From contig JASANC010002244.1 of NCBI GenBank assembly GCA_030248135.1, positions 124,001 through 188,000 on the forward strand: a DNA stretch of 64,000 nt. The letters run 5' to 3'. The stretch is from Theristus sp. LFF4_11 (Eukaryota > Nematoda > Chromadorea > Monhysterida > Xyalidae). The notes beneath the pieces were generated by a model. That model did not search any database. It was not told where the DNA came from and saw nothing but the letters and a program-made list of their open reading frames with translations. Shown one piece after another: positions 58,501 to 64,000 of this stretch. Position numbers and translations under genes: made by a program. Position 1 is the stretch's first letter; each line of letters opens with the position of its first letter.

Positions 58501-60019
58501 GGCACGCACACACACACAGACAAACACACAGGCACGCACACACATACAGACAAACACACAGGCACGCACACACATACACACAAACACACAGGCACGCACA
58601 CACATACAAACACACAGGCACGCACACACATACAGACAAACACACAGGCACGCACACACATACAGACAAACACACAGGCACGCACACATGCACCGACAGA
58701 TGCGCTGATGTTATATCATATCGTTCCGTGCGTTTTTGACGGTCCTATTGTCCTATAATCGAGTCTTCAGATATTTTTGCTTTTTTTTCAAACGTTCATG
58801 TTATTTTTTGTTCGCTTGTTCACAATTCACTCGCCATTCACTGCATTTCAGCCTGAGTTATCCAGACGCAGCCACTGTTCAGGATGCAGACTCCGATGTG
58901 CCAAATGAAATGTTGACCGTTGAGAAAGACTGGCAGTTGGTGTTGCCTTCTGGTATGTGTCATAGTTCATCTACAAAACTATACGTTGTTCTGTTTTGTG
59001 TGCACTTTTGTTGACGGTTTGGTGTATGATAGATAATTCCAGTCAAGGGTTTTTATCGTTTAGTTAGAGGATTGATTGATTTTTCTCTCTCAGTAGCCAT
59101 AGCCAATCAGCAAAGATTCAGGAAGTTGCAAAGGCAATCATTCAAAATCAGGCTCGAAGACACTGGTGCACTTGACCCGACGTTTGTTGGTGAGGTTAAT
59201 CAATCACACACACAGGACACAAACACACTGGCATATGTATTACAGTGCGTGTGCGCTAGTCGCAAAAAGTGTGAGGGCTTCCGAAAAGAACGTGTATCGA
59301 GGTGAAATCGGTGAACAGAAAATCAACTCAAATCAAATCAAAGTCGCAACTGCAAATAAATCCAGGCGCCACTGTGGGCCACCGCGCTCTTGCCAGGTAT
59401 TACAAGCAGCGTCTTCGGCCGGAAAAGGCGGTGTCAATTCGACAAGTCAATCGAGACCGAGTGTCGAAACTGCTGGGGCAATATAAATCGCTCGGCTGGA
59501 CCGGCTTGACCGGTTAGATGTGTTTTTTTTAATTTTAAAAGCAGATTTTTGAAAAAAAATTTGAGTGGAAGTTTGATGAACGAACGGTACTCGGATGCTC
59601 GGATATTCAAGCCAATCCAGTCTGGTATGCTGATTGGTGGAATGGTCAAAGAATGCAGCCAATCAGCATCGTCGGTTTTTTTTTATTTTTCTATACTTTT
59701 GCAATTTGATTGATTGATTGATTAAGTTGATTGGTTGGTTGGTTGATTAATTAATTGATTGATTAACTATTGATTGATTGATTTCTTCAACGTTTTTAAA
59801 CTTTTTTCCAACTTTCTTCATTCTTTTTCAAGGTATATCAGTTTGTTTCAACTTCAACTCCAGGCCCAATTTTTACTCTCCACAGGTGAGGTGGCGGTGC
59901 GCAAAGCGAAAGACGTGCGCTACATGCATAAGCTGCTCTCGAAACAGCGGCTGAAACTGGGCGGAGCTCAAAATCGACTGTTCAACTCGCGTGGTCGCTC
60001 CGATCAGACGGGAAATTAG
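55583..60019 (+). CDS. ZNF622: ZNF622/Rei1-like 60S ribosome-biogenesis zinc-finger protein
   Basis: Nine exons: 55583-55674, 55860-55941, 56334-56504, 57022-57169, 57488-57631, 58014-58179, 58852-58952, 59366-59512 and 59886-60019 (TAG). All phases agree, giving 394 residues. Four C2H2 fingers: C8/C11/H24/H30 ([15 protein letters not shown]), C74/C77/H90/H96, C171/C174/H187/H192 and C222/C225/H241/H247. An acidic stretch (residues ~125-160) follows finger 2, as in the family. The C-terminal hallmark [16 protein letters not shown] then [12 protein letters not shown] is present. ZNF622/Rei1 acts in the cytoplasm, helping release export factors from pre-60S subunits. The human protein is ~477 residues; the difference lies mainly in linkers. 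Minisatellites occupy introns 5 and 6. The ATG is in context AAATAATGG, about 390 bp after the likely DMAC2 poly(A) site. Confidence 0.93.
56075..56180 (+). repeat. SINE-body fragment in ZNF622 intron 2
   Basis: CCCACCGGAGTTTGGTGCCT then TCAGGTTTCCC, preceded by CCGGTCCGTTCCCC, matches the GC-rich body shared by the SINE at 48.5 kb and the family A interior. No tRNA head is present. Confidence 0.55.
56192..56262 (+). repeat. Family B MITE fragment
   Basis: CAGTCGAACAAATTGTAGAC, AATCATCTGATTGTTTGGTG and CGCATGCTTTCTGTG follow the left half of the family B copy at 61476. The right half is absent. Confidence 0.6.
57655..57860 (+). repeat. Minisatellite in ZNF622 intron 5 (~20-35 bp units)
   Basis: Repeats of GAGTTTTGAGTGTCACTAGG and TGATGAGTTTTGTGGT with variable length, about six to seven units starting 25 bp after the donor of exon 5. 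Confidence 0.85.
58350..58695 (+). repeat. CA-rich ~32-bp minisatellite in ZNF622 intron 6
   Basis: About a dozen units of CAAACACACAGGCACGCACA then CACATACAGA, with lengths 20-34 bp depending on the CATACAGACA block. Both strands are open for long stretches (poly His/Thr and Cys/Val patterns) but this is intronic. Confidence 0.92.
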
Positions 60020-60706
60020 AGTGATTTTTTTTTAATTTCAGAGTTTCGATTTCTTGAAATTCTTGAAAAAAAACATAAAATTTTTTGAGAGTATTTTTAA
60101 TTTTTTTGCGTTCAGAAAATTTTTGAAACTTTTCAAGGTTTTTATTTTGAGAGGAATATTTTGATGTATTTCTGGGCATTTTGTTGTTTCGCCTATTCCC
60201 AACACCAGTTACTTTCGGTTGGGGTGAATTAGAGTTCTGTTGAGGTTTACACTTCGCAAGACTGTGCCTGTGAACTGTGATTCCATTAAATAATTACGTG
60301 TTGTTTTGTCCAGTCAGTTTCGCTGAAAGAATTTATGAAATGAAGAATTTGAATTGAATTTGGAAGTCGTTGGTTTCCTTTCTAGCGATTGTTCGGAAGG
60401 CGTTCTAAAACCCGTCGTGCAGTTTTCCACTGCATTATTATGTGTCTGTTTGTGACTGGTTTGTTTATTATTTCAAAACAAAAGCGCACCAGACGGTGCG
60501 GTCTTCAGAAAATGATTGCTAATCATCCGAGCTCGTTGCTTTTTAAAATGTTGCTGCGTTTCCAGCAGATTGTTTTGTGGTGCCTTTTTGAACAGTGAAC
60601 GCGCAGAGATGCTGATGTTCATTGATGCGGCGGCATCGCTTTTCATCTTTTATATTCGATAACAGTTCACAGTTTTTGCCGATACAATCGCAGTTTCGGC
60701 GAAGAA

Positions 60707-62551
60707 ATGCGCGACAAAACGGAACAATCCGGCGTGGTCGATCCGGGCATCGCGACGTCGGCGATGGCGGTGCTCTCGTGGCAGGTCGGCGGGCAGGGTT
60801 TTCTTTCTTTTTTTTAATTTTATTTGAAGCTCCTCACCTCTCCTTACAGATTTCGCTAACGCCGAAAGGTACAATCAAGAGACATCGGTGGCTTGTTTCA
60901 GGAATCGCATGGCTCACCACCATGTCCACCACCCGTCGACTACTCGACGGCGTTCTCTGCCCGCTCCTCTGTGTTCGCCCTGGCTAAAAACGCCTGAATT
61001 ACTGTTCGTTCGGCATGTCCAATTTCCAAATTCCTGCGTTTTTTTGGAATTTCAGTTTTGCCGCCAAACACCGAGCCGCAGTCGCAGTCAGGAGAATATT
61101 GTTTCGTGCTCGACCAACCACTTTCGAACACCGCCACCCGCCGGCTCTCATCAGCCGTTTGTACGTTTCCTTTTTTGTTTTTTTTCTTTCGGTATTATTT
61201 TTTTCGGTTCTGCGACTCGAATGCGTTCGCAGACGTGGAAGGGAAACTGGTTTCAATTTTTATGGTGGGCAGTTCGAAATAGCCCAAGTGACTCGGCTCG
61301 GCCTTGCTCAGGGGACTCGATCACTTTGGCAATTTTGGATTTCCCGCGTCACGCATGAAACTGTTTACCTATCGATGCGCGCAGTGAGTCTCGGGAATAA
61401 AATAAAAGAGGATGATACCTGATACCAAATAACTAAACAACCAGCGACCAGCTACTGTATAGTTGAGACTGTATACAGTCGAACTCTAAATCATAGGGAA
61501 TCATCTGATTGGTTGGTGGGTGGTCACGTGATGCATGTTTTCTGTCATGCATTGCTGTGGTCAGAAGGAGTTTTCTTTACACAGAATGCATGCATCACGA
61601 TCACACGAACCAATCAGCTGATTCCCTATATTTTAGAGTTCGGCTGTGGAGACGAGAGACGTTTCGTGGCAACCCTGCGAACCATGACACGAGGAGGACT
61701 TTAGCGCAAAACTCTCTCCGTCTCATGTTTCCCCGGCTTCTAAACAAAAAATAATAATAATAACCAATTTAGGGCGCAATAGACTGCGTGGCGACCGCGT
61801 CAACGGATCAACGAATCAGTCAGCAAGCGGCGACTCTGCCTAAAGTCAACAGCAGCAATGCGATCGACGTCGGACGGAGCTCGCTCAGTGGTCCGGTTCG
61901 ACAAATTGGTCGGTTTGCATTAGAATTTTTTCGTTCGTCGGCAAACTGCTGTGCTTTTTGCAGTTGATTGGTTGCATTTCTTGAGTGAAGTGCGCTGATT
62001 GGCTGATCGGGTGCACATGATGCCCGCACCCGGTCGAGGCTGGAGTTGAGCGTTGTTTTTTGGTATGTCTGTTTCTCTGGAAGTCATGGGATTGGGTACG
62101 CTGGGGTCGATCTCTATTAAAAACTCAATAGTCCAATAGTGCTACACCACGGAGCCCCAGAATGAAATCAATAAACTCCGCTTCTTTTCACGCAAGCTGA
62201 TTCACCGATGTACTGAGGCTTTCTGTTCGAATACAGTCTGAAATGACACAAAAAACATATTTCAATTAAAATATCAACAAAAAAACAACTGTTGAACACT
62301 TGTATGTCACAAAAAAACACATTTCAATCACAGTATTCAAATCAATCATATCGTAAAATGGTTCTCTGCATTTCGCTTTTGAATAGAAACAACTTTTGTA
62401 TGCTCGTGTTTTCTTCTTTCCTTCAGTGCCCTCCGGCACAACGGGCGCCGCGCGAATCGAGCCGAAAACCGGCACCGAACGGAGTGTACCGGCGGTGCGT
62501 CGTGCTGCGGACATGCGCATCAACAAAACAAAGAACACGGTGGGGGAGTGA
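60707..62551 (+). CDS. Predicted small protein, 169 residues, unrecognised
   Basis: Model exons: 60707-60784, 60850-60868, 60902-60970, 61056-61156, 61773-61890 and 62427-62551 (TGA). Phases agree throughout. Start MRDKTEQSGVVDPGIATSAM; middle FVLDQPLSNTATRRLSSA; a Gln/Ser-rich segment (STDQRISQQAATLPKVNSSN); basic C-terminus (AVRRAADMRINKTKNTVGE). The 33-nt gap 60869-60901 is a multiple of three and may simply be retained coding sequence, giving 180 residues. There is no signal peptide or known motif. It follows ZNF622 on the same strand by 690 bp. The 616 bp intron before exon 5 holds family D and B elements. I do not recognise the family; exon choices rest on splice sites and phase alone. 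Confidence 0.5.
61210..61410 (+). repeat. Family D dispersed repeat
   Basis: CTGCGACTCGAATGCGTTCG, GGGAAACTGGTTTCAAT, AAGTGACTCGGCTCGGCCTT and CGATGCGCGCAGTGAGTCTC, ending AATAAAATAAAAGAG. It lies 53 bp downstream of the fourth exon of the 169-residue gene model. Confidence 0.8.
61476..61647 (+). mobile_element. Family B MITE, 172 bp
   Basis: CAGTCGAACTCTAAATCATA at the left and TATATTTTAGAGTTCGGCTG at the right form terminal inverted repeats, with TA before and TG (decayed TA) after. The interior holds GCATGTTTTCTGTCATGCAT, also self-complementary to the right half. Confidence 0.8.
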
Positions 62552-62703
62552 TTGTTGTGTGTTTTGGTTGGGTTTGTTTGGTCAGGTTGGACAGAGTGGT
62601 GTGATGAAAAGGTGTGGACAAAATGAACTTTTGATTGGTTCGTATTTGGTGGTGGTATCCATCCATTATGTGGGTGACAGGTGGGAGCGGTAGGTGAGCG
62701 GGG

Positions 62704-63379
62704 TGTGACAAGGCAACCTGATGCGTGAGATTTTGAAGTTAAATGGTGATTTAAGTTATTTAATTTCTACTCCACCAGAGCCCACTTTTCAATTTCAAAA
62801 TGCGATTTTATTGCGAGCTATATTGCGAGCACCATGATAAGAAAAAATACATTCGCGCATGGAAACACAACCGAGGGAATCGCGCGGCACGTGTAAGAAA
62901 AAGATAGAAAGCACAATGTATAAGATATAAAGGAACGTTATGAGAAACGAGAACGTGTTTTTAAAGACTGACTGCGAGAGAAAGAGAGAATGAGAGAACT
63001 AAATTCGCGAAAAATTCTGGAATCTAAAAAATCCCGACGCCAAACAGAAAACAGAAAACAGATGTGGTAAACATAACAAATATGAACACGCAAAAAAAAC
63101 ATTCCGATGTACAAAAGCAAATCTTGATCTCTTAAAAATGCAACAATGTAAACATTTGACATGACATTAGACATAGAAAAATTTTCATTCATATTTTCTT
63201 TTTATATCGCCGCCACCGATAAGCAGCCGCCATTGCCGCGCCGAAGGTCCACTCGGTTACTGTAATGAAAACTTTTTAATGATTATAATGTTGAGCTTAA
63301 CTTTAACGCGCACCGAGAATGCGTGGACGTGAACGTGAAAGTGAACGTGAAAGTTAACGTGAACGTGAACTTTGTTACA
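62704..63379 (-). mobile_element. 3' LTR of a Ty3/Gypsy-type retrotransposon
   Basis: On the minus strand the LTR starts TGTAACAAAGTTCACG at 63379, directly after a purine tract (GCCGGGGAGGAG, 63391-63380). Its left end is placed tentatively at TGTGACA (62704), a near mirror of TGTAACA. Inside are a TATA box (GATATAAAAAG, near 63207) and an AATAAA signal (near 62812), in the order expected for U3-R-U5. The U3 start has GTGAACGTGAAAGT-type short repeats. Confidence 0.6.
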
Positions 63380-64000
63380 CTCCTCCCCGGCTAAACTTGC
63401 GCTTGTCCGCAAGCGCCGCTAGACGCTCAGAACGTCGTACCTGTGGCATGGACACGCGGTTGCTCGAGACCGGGGATTCTAGCGTGGCCGCGGGCTGGAT
63501 CGTGGCGTCGGAGTCTCCGCGCGGTTCGGGACTCCCCCCGACGGGTCGTACTGCGACGGTGGCGTGCTCTGCAATTTTCAAACGATTGAGGTGTACCGTG
63601 TCTATAGGGGTGTCGCAACCAAAGGGGACAATACGCGCATTCGTGGCCGTGACTGAAACGATCGTGTAAGGGCCCTTCCATTTTGGCGCGAGTTTTAACG
63701 AGACTTCGTAGCGACATAGCGGTTCGTGATTCAAACGGCAAAAGTTCCGTGTGATGTGAGTAATCACGCGGTACTTTACACGTGGGCCATATCCGGTTAG
63801 GATGTGCGCCCATCTTGCGCATCCGCCGAATCTGCCGAGACATTCGCGTTCGCGCGATTTGCAAAATTTGTCTTCAACGATGCGCGTAAATTTTTCGTCG
63901 CGTGTTGTGAATTTGAACGATTCCGTTGATGCAGCCCGTGATTTGTACCACAGAACAGCCAAAATCGGCTTGGTTCCGCGATTTGTGCCAGTTTCGCTGC
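63375..64000 (-). CDS. Ty3/Gypsy-type pol, C-terminal part of integrase (cut by window edge)
   Basis: A minus-strand frame is open from the window edge to TAA at 63377-63375. It carries LAPKWKGPYTIVSVTATNAR followed by a VHLNRLK motif: the GPY/F domain at the C-terminus of Ty3/Gypsy integrases. The tail ends in QVRRSERLAALADKRKFSRG. Upstream catalytic parts (protease, reverse transcriptase, RNase H, integrase core) would lie beyond 64000. The stop codon is shared with the first bases of the LTR (TGTAA). The frame is intact within the window, which suggests a fairly young copy. Confidence 0.8.
   Translation of the reverse strand, partial: SETGTNRGTKPILAVLWYKSRAASTESFKFTTRDEKFTRIVEDKFCKSRERECLGRFGGCARWAHILTGYGPRVKYRVITHITRNFCRLNHEPLCRYEVSLKLAPKWKGPYTIVSVTATNARIVPFGCDTPIDTVHLNRLKIAEHATVAVRPVGGSPEPRGDSDATIQPAATLESPVSSNRVSMPQVRRSERLAALADKRKFSRGGV

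Noticed and set aside
58174..58758. Cys/Val-rich and Thr/His-rich ORFs over the CA minisatellite
   Set aside because: They fall in ZNF622 intron 6 and reflect the repeat composition on each strand.

Overview
The window looks like a piece of an invertebrate animal (metazoan) nuclear genome. Protein-coding genes are split into short, GC-richer exons with GT-AG (rarely GC-AG) introns and phase-consistent junctions. The recognisable proteins are animal families: the mitochondrial phosphatase PPTC7, the complex I assembly factor DMAC2, and the ribosome-biogenesis zinc-finger protein ZNF622. Introns and spacers are AT-rich and full of short transposon-like repeats, SINE-like sequence, minisatellites and a Ty3/Gypsy-type LTR element at the right edge. 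An EB-module-like secreted protein and asparagine/glutamine-rich tracts would fit a nematode-like or other ecdysozoan invertebrate, but nothing here fixes the phylum. I found no bacterial, plasmid or CRISPR content.

Layout. 1-375 is a ~55-60 bp tandem repeat cut by the window edge. 1608-5371 and 35921-41171 form a very large inverted repeat. Each arm contains, from outside to inside, a unique end, ~175 bp repeats, a 149-bp satellite (about 12 units left, about 22 right) and a ~1.03 kb terminal-inverted-repeat element (family A) that forms the inner border. The 30.5 kb between the arms holds a plus-strand gene (11.8 or 14.2 to 27.2 kb) with an N/Q-rich, Ser/Thr/Pro-rich N-terminal half and a C-terminal NHL-like beta-propeller. 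It also holds the last exon of PPTC7 on the minus strand (30.04-30.12 kb) and a 5.7 kb higher-order satellite built of ~188 bp units (30.24-35.92 kb).

To the right of the inverted repeat lie the first three PPTC7 exons (44.3 to 41.8 kb, minus). The middle of the phosphatase is not found anywhere between exon 3 and the last exon, so this gene is interrupted by the right arm and the satellite, or the assembly has lost sequence. Divergent from PPTC7 is a secreted EB-module protein gene (46.2-47.5 kb, plus). Then come three head-to-tail plus-strand genes: DMAC2 (49.1-54.8 kb), ZNF622 (55.6-60.0 kb) and an unrecognised 169-residue gene model (60.7-62.55 kb). At 62.7-64.0 kb an LTR retrotransposon runs on the minus strand and leaves the window.

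The DMAC2, ZNF622 and downstream introns have been colonised by at least four short repeat families (A-E below), some ending within 8-20 bp of a splice acceptor. The genes are housekeeping in character (mitochondrial dephosphorylation, complex I assembly, 60S subunit maturation) and show no sign of one shared pathway. The unusual content of the window is structural: the inverted repeat, its satellites and the gene it interrupts.
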